DNA of 64,000 bases from Massospora cicadina (taxonomy: Eukaryota > Entomophthoromycota > Entomophthoromycetes > Entomophthorales > Entomophthoraceae): contig JAKSZP010006692.1 of assembly GCA_022478985.1 (NCBI GenBank), positions 120,863 to 184,862 on the forward strand, written 5' to 3'. Shown here piece by piece: positions 1-11,990 of the stretch. The position numbers and the translations under genes were made by a program. Under the pieces are notes generated by a model. It searched no databases and was not told the origin of the DNA. It worked only from the letters and a program-made list of their open reading frames with translations. Each line of letters starts with the position of its first letter. The first letter of the stretch is position 1.

Positions 1-592
1 TAACCCTCAGTTGACACCTCTTCGATGAAACGGCAGCCATTGCCATTGAATCAACCTTCCTCATCTTGGCAGTGATGGTCTTCCCCATCCTGGCTAGGAT
101 TCCATTTTTGGACATCCTTGAGACCTCAAATAGAAAGAGTCAGAAAACATGTCCCCAACGTTTTCCTCTCAATCCAAGTGAACCAACCATAATTGGCTAG
201 CGGCCTGCTTAGGTAATGAGACTTATTACCCATTATGGCAGGTCACTTCACCAACTAATTGACTCGCTAGTAGCAGGTGGCATCACTCAGCTCACAAACT
301 CACTATTCATTCCCAATCAGTCAGTGATAAAACCCAACTGATCCCAATCGGTACATCTGATATTTAATCACTATCAGATGCCCCTATTTCTCAACCACTC
401 CACCCTATGAGATCTTAGGTATTCATCCAGATCGATCCCCAACAGATATGACCAGGTGAAATTTAAAAAATCCCCCAAATGTAGTTCCTCCAAAACTCAG
501 GCCAAACGATTTCCAATTCACTTCACCTTAGGGAATTTTCCCAAGTGACCAGGTAATCTAGCAGGCTGGGAATATAGGCAAAAATATCAACA
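1..592 (-). repeat. G1 3' LTR, partial
   Basis: The block beginning at base 1 matches the inner part of the LTRs at 7847-8980, 27668-28822 and 34768-35918, for example the shared string around a cctggctaggattcc motif. It ends at 592 in CA, directly followed by a C-rich run that is a polypurine tract on the minus strand. About half of the LTR lies left of the window. Confidence 0.85.
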
Positions 593-612
593 CATCCCCC
601 CTCTTGCCTAGA
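593..612 (-). other. G1 polypurine tract
   Basis: The plus strand reads catcccccctcttgcc, so the minus strand shows AAGAGGGGGGATG immediately before the 3' LTR. Gypsy elements use this position to prime plus-strand DNA synthesis. The same tract abuts the left LTR of G2 at 28823. Confidence 0.75.
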
Positions 613-676
613 TTTCCAGTGAGAAAACGACTGGGTCAGGAGAACACTGCTTCAGACACTCAATTGTATACTTCAT

Positions 677-979
677 TTGTCAAGCGGAGTTCAATCATTA
701 GTACTTAACGCTGCTTTGGACAAACTTTGTCATGCAGCTCTCTTTCTCTTCCTCCACGCTACTGCCTACTCAAAGTGCGGTCCCCATGACCTTCTATCAT
801 TCCAGGATAATCAAATTACTCATAATGATATTAATCCTGGGATCCAGTTTTCTCCCATCAGGGCATATGACCTGCTGTCAAAATCAGGATTCTTGGCCTG
901 GCATCCTCAATTTTCTGATTTTCTCCTCATCCTTGACAGGAGATTCTTGCTCTCAATGTTCATTTCATGGCCCAATTAA
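677..979 (+). CDS. Small open frame in the antisense spacer of G1, unknown
   Basis: A 100-residue open frame without stops, rich in Leu and Phe, runs opposite to gag-pol just inside the 3' LTR. The matching stretch of G2 (about 28905-29190) keeps similar text (a Leu/Phe-rich start, then Ala-Tyr-Ser) but is broken. It may be an upstream exon of the longer antisense frame at 1174-1949, or merely conserved non-coding sequence. No family recognised; low confidence that it is translated. Confidence 0.25.
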   Translation: MSSGVQSLVLNAALDKLCHAALFLFLHATAYSKCGPHDLLSFQDNQITHNDINPGIQFSPIRAYDLLSKSGFLAWHPQFSDFLLILDRRFLLSMFISWPN

Positions 980-1173
980 GAATGATCATTTAAGTTCACA
1001 TTTGCTACTTTCTTTTCATAAACTCTTGGCTCATATTATTTTTAATTCTTCTCTGGAGAGCTTATCCCATTAATTTGAGATTACTTTCTCTGAAATTGGA
1101 GCTTAATTGATTTCAGAGTGCATAAAGCTGACTTTTATATAAGTCTTAGATCTCACCCTCTTGTACAGCTCAT

Positions 1174-1949
1174 ATGTTGAATTCTGAGTTTCAGTACCAA
1201 CAGCTTCTCAATAGTTTGTCTGATAAAGATCTTCAGCTCTTCCAGTGGATGAGTAAGTCTGTGCAACGGAACCTTTTCTATGGTCCTTCCAGGACTCATA
1301 CTCCTAGTCAAAACCAGTGGCTAGTCCTTATATGGAATTTCCAGAAACAGTAACCAACATTGCTGAAACTAGGTTAGTGATTGTCTTGAATGACTCATGA
1401 CCAATCCTTCCTATGTTATCAATTTCAGAGTTAGATTTTGAGACTCTCCTGGATTCAGCTCCTTTCACAGATACTCCTAACATCTTCGTCAAACCTTCTG
1501 AAGCATGGCCTCTTTCTCTCAATCATTCATTCCTCACCAGATCATACTTGCTTCCAGAGTTCCTCTTCCAACTTGGTCATTATTACAAGCCAGCTTTCTT
1601 GGCCACTGAACTCACCATTGGCAACAGCATACATTTTTAACTCCCCTATGCAGAATTAAGGGCCCAAGTCATTGAGGCTTTGTCCATAGCTCTGAATTCT
1701 TCCAATATTGAAATCATCCTAGATTGGGATATTGCAGTATATGCTCTTTACTTTGCTGGACAAGTTCTATAAAGTTGGGCCACAAAGCTTTTAGCCTCTC
1801 CCAGCTTCCATAATTCTTTCTGCTTCAGCTTCTGAAAAGCTCATAGTTGTCACTTTCAGGATGCCATTCGCTCCTTGCATGACTATCTCGTTTCTGGTGC
1901 ATCCCATCGGTATCTTTCACTGATGGTTTTGATAGGGGGCATGATTTGA
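1174..1949 (+). pseudogene. Antisense ORF of the G1/G2 family, G1 copy
   Basis: On the strand opposite to gag-pol, between integrase and 3' LTR, a frame opens at ATG 1174 and can be followed to a TGA at 1949 with a one-base slip near 1320 and a few stops. Residue strings match the G2 copy, which has a longer uninterrupted stretch: ELDFE near the middle, then Tyr-Tyr-Lys-Pro-Ala, LATELTIGNSIHF, and ILDWDIA. A TAA or TGA follows the GQVL string in both copies, possibly an old CGA. I do not recognise the family. Antisense ORFs in a long 3' spacer are known from some plant gypsy elements, so an accessory gene is plausible. Function unknown. Confidence 0.5.
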
Positions 1950-2083
1950 CAACCCCTGTCTAGTATCCCTTGTTCGTTGCCAGCCCATATGTCCAGTGTT
2001 CTTGACAAAGCCTGTTGACAAACGCTCAAGACCAATCTTCTGGCTCCAGTACCATATTGGGATTACTCAGGGTTAATTGCCAA
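1937..2083. repeat. Unusually conserved block in the 3' spacer, G1 copy
   Basis: About 147 bases match the G2 block at 30167-30312 with one single-base indel and otherwise no difference that I can see, while flanking spacer sequence differs every few bases. It covers the end of the antisense frame and what follows. On the minus strand the block stays open in G2 as part of an 80-residue frame (30158-30400). Confidence 0.6.
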
Positions 2084-2684
2084 CTCCCTTATCTTGTACT
2101 GTAGTTTCTCTGCTCACTCCAGGGTATTGCGTTTGGCTTCTTCTGACTTTTAATTTTCCTTCCTCTAATCAATATCTTGCAGGGATCTGCATCCACTCAA
2201 TGAACTTGGTTTTGTGTAGGTCTAGCTCTCACTAGCGTCTGATCTCACATAGATTTCGACAAGCTATTCACTCCTACTGCAATTATCCTCTCTCCCCCAA
2301 GAGGCGACATAGGCAGTATCTTCCACAAATTTAGGATAATCAATAAAAGATAAAACTATAAACATATATCAGTTTATTTATGCAGTTTTTAATAATCTTT
2401 CTCCAATTTTTCATCAATCTTTTATTTTGCTCTTCTTTTTTCCATGAGACTTGTCCTTGTTTCAGTTCAGAGGTTCATCTTTTTATTTTATTCCCCCAAA
2501 CTGGATCCTAGGTATACTTCGACCTACCAGTTTCTATGGTTCAGAGGTCTTGATTTTTAAAACTTAACCATTTAGATTGGTTCGAGGTCCTTTTTTCAGA
2601 CTTGACCAAATCATTAGGACACAAATAACTTAATGGTTCACTGGTCTTTTAGGACTCTTTTTTATTATTTTTTCCCTCGATCCA

Positions 2685-3760
2685 TTACTTTAAATACATA
2701 GAATGGACTCAATTTACTACCCTTCCATCCAAGAGGTTCTCGATGGAGTAAGCATCCATCTTGGCAATAATCTCAAATGGACCTGACCACAATGCATCCA
2801 ATTTGTTTCTTCTCCCAAAACCATGTGTATCGCAATAGGCAACTCTTTCACTTATTTGGTATCTGATAAGGCCAGTCAGTTCTATTATCCGTCAGTTTTG
2901 CTCATATCCTTTTCTTTGAAAGTAGTATCAAAGGCTTGTGATTGCATTTCAATCAGGATACTCGTTAATTGGTTCAGGTACTGCTCAGCACTCATCCCCA
3001 ATGTTGTTTCCAACACCAAATATAAAAATTGGTGGCACGCGGCCTTCCTCCCATATAGAAACTCAAACGGTGTTTTTCCTGTTGCTGTATGATGACTGAT
3101 ATCATAGGCAAACGTCACCAAACTCAGGTACATTCCACACGTGGAAGTTCTTCCTGAAACTAGCTTATTCAGCATTATGTCCAGCAACCCATTAACTCAT
3201 TCCACCAGTCTGTTCATCTCCGGCAGGTAGGGTAAAGACATGACTCCTCAGATCCCCATTATCTCATTTAACTGCAGGATCACATGAGATGTAAAATTTT
3301 TCCCATTGCTGCTCAGCAGGACCTGCGGCATCCATGTTGGTATACTACTTGATCTAGGATGAACTTCACAGTACTGGTAGCACCTACTTTCACCAGGGCC
3401 TTTGTCTCAACCCATCTCGTCAGATGGTCAATAGCAACTATTATGTACTTGACTCCCCCTGTGCTCATCGTCAGTGGTCCCATAATGTCAATGGACACCA
3501 TATGTCATGCAAATCCAGGGCGGACCAATTGGTATCCAGTTGTATTCCTATGTGGCTTGTGCAACTGGCACTTCACACAACAAGCTAGATAGTCGGTGAC
3601 TTAATAGTTGATTAACTCCAAGTAGTAGTACTGGCAAATATGGTCAGTCATTTTTCTCAGGCCTCCATGCCCAACAACCTTATGAGTGGCTTGAACAATA
3701 GCTGCTCTTTCCAATGACTATGAGAATATAAATACTTCCCATTAATAATCTTGAAAACTT
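2685..3760 (-). pseudogene. G1 integrase
   Basis: The N-terminal HHCC zinc finger is visible at about 3550-3700 (two His in the HKV...HGG region, then CCVKCQ). The core follows at 2885-3501, beginning with a Asp-containing SIDIMGPL string and IVAIDHLTRW, then a TPFEFLYGR string. The C-terminal DNA-binding part has KLDALWSGPFEI and ends VHSMYLK with a TAA at 2685-2687. This is the standard gypsy integrase layout, which joins element cDNA to the chromosome. Stops and frameshifts split the core, so no active enzyme can be made. Confidence 0.85.
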
Positions 3761-3889
3761 GTCCATCCATAGTCTTGTTGTTCTCCATCACTTTTTGAAG
3801 CATACCTTGGATATCTCAGAGCTCGTTCTGGATTTCTCCGTTGACCATTACCTGGAATAACTCATCCACTTGCTGGTATACCATATGGA

Positions 3890-4330
3890 CCATTGGTAAC
3901 CTCAATAAGCCATCTGAATTTTGATAAGTCCCCGCTAAGTGGACAATCTCATAATTGTAAGCCTGTAACTTCAATGCCCATTGGGCCAATTGTCCTTATG
4001 GTTCTCACAAATTGTGAAGCTAACGCAACAAGGATTAGTCCATCACCACTTTGAAGTGCGTTCCATGGATGTACACCCAAAACTGTTTATAGGCATAAAT
4101 TACTGCAAAGCATTCACGCTAAATTACAGTGTAGTTACTCTCAGCTGCTGAGAGTGTCCGGCTCACATACACCACTGGATGTTCGTCCCCAACTTCATCT
4201 ATTTGGCTCAATATGGCGCTGATCACCGTCAACAGATAATCAGTTTGTATAATAAATTCTCAATCGAAATTTGGATATTTCAAATTTGGAGAATCCAACA
4301 GTAATAGCATAATTATTGAAGGATTTCTGT
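3890..4330 (-). pseudogene. G1 RNase H domain
   Basis: Minus-strand translation shows HPVVYVSRTLS, a Glu-containing RECFAVIYAYK stretch, and WALKLQAYNYEIVHLAGTYQN, the usual landmarks of the gypsy RNase H between RT and integrase. The domain would degrade the RNA strand during reverse transcription. At least four stops interrupt it. Confidence 0.75.
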
Positions 4331-4439
4331 GCTTCTTAATTCCATATGAATCCTAACTTCAGATCCTTTAACAGTTGGAATAAGGGATTGGCAATTCTGA
4401 CAAAATTCTGAATAAAACTTCTAAAGTATCTGACCATTT

Positions 4440-5340
4440 CAATGAACACTTGGATATCTTGGACACTCTTTGGCACAGCCATTCATTCTATGGCTTTGAT
4501 CTTCTGCGCTTGTGGCTGCAGTCTGCTAGAGTTGATCACGAATCCCAGATATTCCAACTCTTTCTTGAAGAAGTGACACTTCCTCAGCTTAATCTTCAGG
4601 TTGGCCGCGGACAGTCTCTTGAACACTTCCTCCAAGTGGTGCAAATGGGCAGAAAACGTCCTACTGAACACATTGATATCATCCGAGTACATCAGGACGC
4701 ATGAAAACTTCAAGTCATTTAGTATAGCGTCCATGGCCCTCTGTAACGTTGCAGGCGCATTGCACAGACCATGAGGCATCCTCGTCAGTTGATATAGCAC
4801 CTGCAATGTAATAATCGTGCTTTTGTCCTTGGTTTTCTCTTGGAAAATCAATTCGCTAATATCCTGATATTAGATCCATTGTGGAGAAATACTTTGCTTC
4901 TCCCAATCAATTTAGCACATAATCAATTCTTGGTAGGGAATTCAAATCCTTCTTCATAGTCTTGTTCAGCTTCAGATAATCAATCACCACCTGATTAGAG
5001 CCATCCTTCTTCTTTACAATAAGAATCAGACTTGCACCGGGACTCAATGATGGAACTAGAAGCCCATTATTCACTAGTTTGCTGATTTATTCTTCCACTA
5101 CCGCTTCAGCGCCTTTGACCATCAAATTGGTCTCTTCCTGATTGGAAAATTTTACCCAGTAACAACCTTGTGGATCACATCTCTTTTGCATCCCAAAACG
5201 TGGTCACCCTGGGAAAATACTTCCCGATACTTTTCAAACAATTTGAGCACCTCCTCTTGCTGTTATTCTTCCAGAAAAGCGAGTTTCTCTTGATCAACCA
5301 ATAGGTTGGTACTCTTGGTTACCCCAGCCAGTAATATCAT
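4440..5340 (-). pseudogene. G1 reverse transcriptase
   Basis: A 122-residue open stretch (4483-4851) holds RMPHGLCNAPATLQRAMD followed by the polymerase box YSDD in CVLMYSDDINVFS and then KCHFFKKELEYLGFVI, which are the palm and thumb landmarks of Ty3/gypsy RT. Upstream, around 4980-5040, the VKKKDGSNQVVIDYLKLN motif is readable. Both catalytic Asp of the YxDD box survive, but stops near 4870-4920 and elsewhere break the frame. Confidence 0.87.
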
Positions 5341-5739
5341 CACATTGAGGCTCTAAAATCATGGAATTTTCTCAGTTCAGCAGCGGTATTGGATGAACAA
5401 ATGAAATGATCAGATTCTTCTAAATCTTCATCAGTTTTTCACCTAAATTCGCCAAAACTCTAATTTCTCCATGGCTTGGCATTATTATTCCAGGAGCCAC
5501 CCAAGGATCTACTATGGAATTCTTCCAGGGGCTTCTGACAACCCTATACAGCAGCTCCAGTATCTCTAATGTCAACCCTGTGTCAACTATAAATTGTGAT
5601 CCTAGCAGTATGGTTTTTGCATCCTTGATCATCAGTGGAAGACCCAATTTTCTAGGATTTCCGTCGTCATTTCTTGTAACTTTCTGCCCACTAGTTGGTA
5701 TCAAATTGGGACAATGCCATCATTGTATATCAAGTTTTT

Positions 5740-6250
5740 AAGTTATCTCTCTTACTCAGTGGAGCTTTCCCAAAATTTTTTAATAGACCAATGGTAACGT
5801 CTGACCCAATATGGTCAACGTATTATCCTTAAAGTTACATTTAACTCCGTACTTCCATTTAAACTCTGTCCCAATCAGAATGTTGTAGTTTTGGCTGGCC
5901 AAAACTATTGCTGGTGCAGATATCACCAAGGATCCAAATCAAAGTGGCAGAGTGCTATACGCTCCACATGAGATGGTGGTATTTATGCCCAGCTATCCCA
6001 TACTCCTTCTGGTATTCTAAGTCAGGCGATATCTTCATCCTTTTCACCATCTTGTTTGAGACGATACTAATAGGTGATTTATTGTCAACAATCGCCATCA
6101 CCCATACTTGATTTACTGTTATATCTATATATGTACACTCAGAGTATTGTAACATAGTACTTACTGAGTGTATAGCGGCATTATTAGCCAAATAGAGGGT
6201 TTTATTGCTTTCACCAACAATTATAAAAGAATTCCTTGATCGCGCTGAGG
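5740..6250 (-). pseudogene. G1 aspartic protease region
   Basis: The frame at 5955-6191 contains AIVDNKSPISIVSNK, which corresponds to the DTGSP active site of retrotransposon proteases with DTG changed to DNK. A downstream GIAGHKY segment fits the family. The protease would cleave Gag-Pol. With Thr-Gly lost and stops on both sides the domain is inactive. Confidence 0.6.
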
Positions 6251-6539
6251 GGGATTGACAGGTTTGCCTCTTCTAATTGCACTTTGGTCAGTTCTTTGGG
6301 ATTATCTGCAGCTCAAATATTGTCTGCTAGGTGTCAGACGTACAGCTGGGCACTTCTTTGATTATCTCAGGGTTAATAGCCTTTGCCCCAGATCTTGTTA
6401 CCACGTTCACGTCCAAATTGACTACTTGACACAGTTGATCCTATATGTCTTCATCCACAAACAGATCACTGATGTCAATTTCCTCATGAATAATATTGGG
6501 AGGAACAGATGTCACCTTAGCACAAGACTGTTCCCCATC

Positions 6540-7800
6540 TAGGCTGTGGGCCCTTTTCCTGACTCCTTTGCAGTTGCAGACCCTTTTTCTTGGACCAGAG
6601 TGATTTTATTCTTGGGCTTCTTGCAATGTACAGTGATATGTCCCTTCCTCCGCATTGGTAACAGCTTTATCTTTCATATTAACCTGTTTAAAGTCTTTGG
6701 GCTTACCCCCAGCACGGTTTAACTATTCATCTCCTTAGCGCCCTCATTCCCCTTTGTGGGATTCAAATTTCATACTGGTTTTGATTTGCAACATGTATTT
6801 GGGACCTTTAATGATAGCTCCTAAAATTTTAAAGTTTCTACCATCTGAGATGTAGTAATTTCCATCGCAAAAATGGAAAACATCATTTGGTACAAATCTC
6901 AGTAGGGCTGAAGGGCCACTTGTAATGCATTATGGCATTGAAATCATCCAGAACTTTTGCTCTAACCAGGACTTACAATTCCTGGTAGAAATGATCAGCA
7001 AAGCTTGCTAAGGATTCATCTTTATGGAATTGAATGCCCATAAACTCTTGTTTACACTTTGACATGCATGTTGGGCTTCTGAATTTCTTCATAATGGCTG
7101 CTTTAGCTTCTGTGTATGACCAGCTATACCCCCAGGTGGGGCAACACTAGATTTTGACAATTAGTATATAGGCAATTCATCACCATCAATGCCTTTTGAC
7201 AATCACCATATCCGTACATTCTCATATCAAACAAACAAAAAATGCTGGGTAATTACCCTGATGAAAAGTCAGCAATTTTGGTGCCACTTTGAATTTCTAT
7301 AAGGTGTCTCTAGCCACCTCTCTGGGTTCAGCTCCTCAGCTCACTTGAGGAGTGATTTTGGGCATCATATCCAAAATAGTGGTAAAAGCAGGCGGCATGT
7401 TTCTTGGGGTAGTCATCTTCCCAATATAATATGAGGTGTTCTTTCTCCTGCGTTGGTTGCTGCATACGGCTCACATTTGCATTTGTGGGCCTTTAACTCC
7501 TTGACCTGTCTAATCAGCTGCTCGATACCAGTGCTGGCTGCTCTTAAATGGACGCAATCCGCTTCATGCTCCATTTTCAGAAATAAGACTTCCCAAATTA
7601 AGTCCCTATTTTCTTCTTTAATGACATTACTTTTCCAAGTAACTCATTCCCAAAACTCATGATGTTATCGTCCCCTTCCTCCATCTTGGCGATTCTCTCC
7701 TCCAAGGCTGCAAATTATTTTTTTTTGATGAGTTCAGGGCGTTCTGATTAAAGGTTGCCAACTCCATCCATAATTTTCTTATCTCATCTTTATACGACAT
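6540..7800 (-). pseudogene. G1 Gag with CCHC zinc knuckle
   Basis: The Met codon at 7798-7800 is 25 bases inside the primer site and starts a frame (MSYKDEIRKLW) that soon shifts within an A-run. A helical LEERIAKMEE segment follows. Near 6610-6670 a CYQCGG...GHITVHCKKP knuckle is readable once a small slip is allowed (CX2CX4HX4C), the nucleocapsid signature. Gag forms the virus-like particle and binds element RNA. The middle part is heavily broken. Confidence 0.6.
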
Positions 7801-7824
7801 CTCTTTAATCTCTTCTAAACTACA

Positions 7825-7842
7825 CCCCTGTTATGAGCACCA
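7825..7842 (-). other. G1 primer-binding site
   Basis: Plus-strand CCCCTGTTATGAGCACCA ends four bases from the right LTR. It looks like a tRNA 3' end (five T-stem bases, seven acceptor bases, discriminator A, CCA), so its complement is the primer site of the minus-strand element. Confidence 0.7.
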
Positions 7843-7846
7843 ATAT

Positions 7847-8980
7847 TTAAAAATATATAAAGTTTCTGATTATTCTCAGCCAATCACCCCTATAAATATA
7901 TTACTTACATAGTTTCAGGTTATGCGCAATTCTCTGCATTGTATGATAGTAGTTAATATAATCTTTGATAATATTATGGCGACTATTATCTGTAGTTAAA
8001 TTGAAGTATTAGATTTGGTCCGATTCTCGTCCAGTATTTCTTCTCAAAATACTTATGATGCCCTGAGTAGGTATTCATTCCCTCATACTGCCTAACTTGA
8101 TCTACGCTCAGATTCCTGTTTACAGTTTCTCTGGTTTGACGCACTTTTGGCAGTAATCCCCAGATTGATTCAGCGTCTTCTCTGGATCCCCGCTCAGATC
8201 CTTACCCTTTATCTTAAAGAGTCTCCCAATTATTTCACACCGCAATAATATCATTGAGAAGAATAGTACTTTAAATAGATTCTGATGAAGTTTACTAAGC
8301 TAATAATCTAGTAAAAGTTATCTGTAATTTTCAATATTTTATTAGTGAATTCTTTAGGGGAATTTATAGTAGGGGAATCTGGTGCCCAACCCTTGGTTGG
8401 TACCTCCTTGATGAAACTGAAGCCATTGCCATTGAATTACCCATCCTCATCTCAGCAGCGATGGTCTTCCCCATCCTGGCTAGGATTCCATCATTGTATA
8501 TCCTCAAGACCTAAACGGAAAGAGTCAGAAAATGTGTCCCTAATGTTTTCCTCTAAATCCAAGTGAAGCAACCATATTTGGTAAGCGACCTACTTAGGTA
8601 ATTGGAATTGCTACCCATTTAGGCAGGTTGCAAACCAACTGATAAATTCACTAGTTGCAGGCAGCATTACTCGCCTTGCAACTTAATCCTTAAATTCCCA
8701 ATCAGTTGGTGATGAAACCACCAAACCTCAATCAGTACACCTGATAGCTAATCAACTATCAGATGCCCCTATTTCATTGGTAACTCTGCCTAATGAGATC
8801 TTAAGCATTCATCTGGATTGATCCCTGATGGATCTGAGCAGGCGTATAACCTAAAATCTCCCAAAAATAGTTACGCTGAAATCAGGGTCAATTGATATCC
8901 AATTCACATCGCATTAGGAAGTTATTCCCTAGTTATTTCCGGTAATCTAGACAGCTAAAATATGGGCAAAAATCCCAACA
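7847..8980 (-). repeat. G1 5' LTR
   Basis: A 1.13-kb block that begins just right of the primer site and ends in CCCAACA. Its right half aligns with 1-592 and the whole of it with the G2 LTRs. It would hold the promoter for leftward transcription. The flank on the right is TGGCC. Confidence 0.85.
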
Positions 8981-9229
8981 TGGCCCAAGCTGGAAAGAAA
9001 TTCCGCTGGCAAAGCCTTAGTTTAGCATTTACAATTGACTCCACCACTCCAGCAGGGAAAAAGATATTGATTAGCGGAAATTTTCCACATGCATGCAGAT
9101 TCTCAAAACAATAAGATTGAGCTCCTATGTCAATACTAACCTATTGACGCTCGCCATCAAGCAACTCCAAGGATAACAGGAAATAAAAATCTGGTACAGC
9201 GTTGAACTTATTATAGAAACCAAATCTGT

Positions 9230-10140
9230 TCACTAATGATGGTATGGGGCGTCTCGCTGTGTAGCAAGTCATTAAGGCTGACAAAGCACTCAGAAATAGG
9301 ACCCTACGTTAATATTGTGATCCAAATTATGAGCGATCTGCAAGCTCATAAAGTTCCCAGCTTTTTCAGAGTCCAAAAGAGTCTCAACGGAAACACCAAG
9401 AGAGCCTTACTGGGTTTAATAGGTAACTGAAAGTAAGCCTGATCTTGTTTATTTAAAATTTTATAAGCATAACTGAGGGGAAGAATATTTGCTGAACCAT
9501 CCACTGGGCCGTCCTCAGGAGAAGAAACTGTGGCCTCAACCACCTGAGTAAACCCTAACCCTTCCACTTGTACCTTGGACAATAGTGGCACAAACAGATT
9601 CACATGTATCTGCTCATCAGTAGCGGCAGTCAGCCACAAATTTAAAGCATCAGAACATACAACGGCGGGATGAGGGGGATATAAGCGACCACAGGAACAA
9701 ACAACACCCCACAGTTGAAACTCATTCCTACCAGACATCCTGAAAACAAGAGAAAACCTAGGTCCTTTTACACTTGACCTGGGGGTAGAACCCCCTGGTG
9801 TTTGAGGAAATAGATATGTTTTGACCTCAGCACAAAACTGCAATCCCATGAATGGGCCATCCTCTCAGCAGACACCACTCTAACCAAAGGTTAAACCCTC
9901 CATTCACACAACAAAACCAACGCAACACCCCACATATAGAATACGATGGAGAAGATTAAGAATTTGGGTTGCTCTACTATGCCATGGAGCGTGCTGATAA
10001 TAAGACTGGCCTAGAACTCAGAGTGAGCGACCAATTAGAACATCATCCAGAATATCTCAAGTACTGCTGTTTTTATCGTAGGTTGAAACAATAGTAAGGC
10101 AGCCTTGAGCACCAGAAAGAGATTTTAAAATTGGAATCAT
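9230..10140 (-). pseudogene. Unrecognised decayed gene, one long frame
   Basis: One minus-strand frame can be followed from about 10140 to about 9230 with scattered TGA/TAG codons. Its central part (9849-9346) is open for 167 residues and contains SGRNEFQLWG, two Cys in VVCSCGRLYPPHPAVVC, and a hydrophilic VSSPEDGPVDGS segment. Downstream other frames also look coding, for instance a FPAGVVESIVNA string near 9050. The composition is richer in G+C than the neighbours. I recognise no family. It lies between G1 and G6 and could be an exon set of a host gene or part of an older transposon. Confidence 0.45.
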
Positions 10141-10819
10141 AACTACTAAATGCCAGAGAAACTGCTAAAACTCAAATTTTTTGTGTTTTTTAGGATATTT
10201 TTACTGAAACTATAGGGTGAAAAAGTAAAAATAGAGTGACAGCGAAACCTGTCATGGTATGCTGCATTATAAGCTCAAAAAATAGGGGCATAGAAATGAT
10301 TGCATTCACCGTTGGGAAAAATTACATAATTTGACTAGGGATATTAAATTTTAAATACTTTATGACGCTGGACCAATCTCAGCCTGGCCAGCTGACTTAA
10401 ACTTAAGTTTTGCCACTAAATTTTCCATCCTGATGTGACTACTTTTGACAGCTTTGCGACGCTTCATCTAGCAGGCGATTGGGTGCACTAATGACCAGCT
10501 CACATATGTCTAATATTGAGTAGGGAAGGGGTAATTGCACCACTACCTATCAGGTATGAGCTCATAATTGCTGGAGAGAAAAGCGGAATGGTGGTTGGGG
10601 ATCCTCAAGCCTATAACTGATTTAAATGATTTATTTTCACTCAAATAAAGATTTAGATTTATTAATAGACCTCAGTCTGCTGAAATAATCTCTTGAGGAG
10701 GAGAATTTCTGCCAACCCTCAAACTGGCGATGGCCCCTTGCTGATACTCCCTTCATTATACACCTAAATTTTCTGGACCAACTCATGGGTAGTTGGAATT
10801 GGAGGGAATGGCATGATCT

Positions 10820-11990
10820 TCAAGCGTATGCTATCACCTTTCTCTCATCTGCCACATGAGCTAAGTCGCCCATGGTGATTAGAAGGAAAGTCTCTGGCTT
10901 CCCCCTTCTTAGTACAAAAATGGGGTCTTCCTCCAGATTGAGCTTCAAAATGCTTCACTAGACTTACATAGAGCCTTATAAGCAGTGTTTGCTAAAGCGG
11001 GGTCATAATGTGTGAGCGGCACTATGGAAGATTTCTTAAAGTTATAAGGAATATCAGCAGGTTCTGACTTGGTAAGGTGGCTGCAAAATCGCTCATAATG
11101 AGGTAGGTACTAATGTATTTTTTTGAAGTAGGGCTAATTGATTTTCTTCTTGTGTGGATACTAACATATCCTCCTCCAAGTTGGGGCCTAAGTAGGTGGC
11201 CGACATTGCAAATAGGTGTCTGGGAACAAGTTCTGGTGGAACATTCTGGAGGGTTAAGAGGGGGTGACCTTGGATGCTAGGGTGAGAGGGAAGAAAACGT
11301 GGGCATATTCAATTTCAGACATATGGCCTTGAAATAATGACAAAAGAACAGTCGGCGTCCCTCAAGTCATTGGGTATGGCTTCTTGATCTACAAGTGGAA
11401 GGTATTAATCCAGAGAGGCTGGGAGGGATGGTAGCATCTGCATGAGATTTTGTGAACCAGATTGAGATATTCAGAGGCAGAGCAGCCATTACGTGGGCAA
11501 TTTTCAGTGACTATATGGCGATGCCTCTTGATGCTGCCATCAACAGGGATTGGAGTCTCATGCAAGCTAAATAAATTTGCACTAAACTCAATTATTCCTC
11601 TGAGAAGACTTGGAGGTAATTAATTATAGGGGCTGAAGTGGGTGTGTGGGCTAGCATCTGTTTGCAGGTTGAAAGAAGCCTCAAGCTTCCCTGAAAAAAG
11701 ACATGATTGAGTAGATAACCATGAGGAGGGTGGTGATATTTATATTAAGCAAATAAGGTTCTTCCAAGTGGTTCCTCCATCATGACAGGGATAATTAAAG
11801 CAAGTTGTAAGAACTTTGTCTAATGTAACAGATAAATTATAACCACACAGCTATTAGATAATATGGTAGTAATGCTCATGAGATAGTCCAAAGAATTGAT
11901 AATGCACCAAAGAAGAGATCCATAGTATAACGGTTTTTAGTACATATGGCAAAGAGACCCTGGAAAATAGTTAGCGCTTTGAGACAATAA
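10820..11990 (-). pseudogene. Unrecognised decayed coding region
   Basis: Minus-strand segments read as protein in shifting frames: CFNYPCHDGGTTWKNL near 11780, GKLEASFNLQTDASPH near 11670, IPVDGSIKRHRHIVTENC near 11520, LFAMSATYLGPNLEEDML near 11180 and SIVPLTHYDPALANTAYK near 11000. Stops are few relative to random AT-rich DNA, so this is former coding sequence. Cys and His in the middle suggest a metal-binding part, but I match no family. It may belong with the frame at 9230-10140. Between 10141 and 10820 only short coding-like scraps remain, including a basic MKRRKAVKSS start near 10467. Confidence 0.4.

Larger units (their letters stand above)
1..8980 (-). mobile_element. G1: Ty3/gypsy LTR retrotransposon, decayed, left end cut by window
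   Basis: Read from right to left the order is LTR (7847-8980), primer site, Gag with a zinc knuckle, protease, reverse transcriptase, RNase H, integrase, a 2.1-kb 3' spacer carrying an antisense frame, polypurine tract and 3' LTR (to 592). Protease-RT-RNase H-integrase is the Ty3/gypsy order. Every domain is recognisable but broken by stops and frameshifts, so the copy is dead. The right flank is TGGCC; the left target duplication lies outside the window. G2 (27668-35918) belongs to the same family. Confidence 0.88.
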
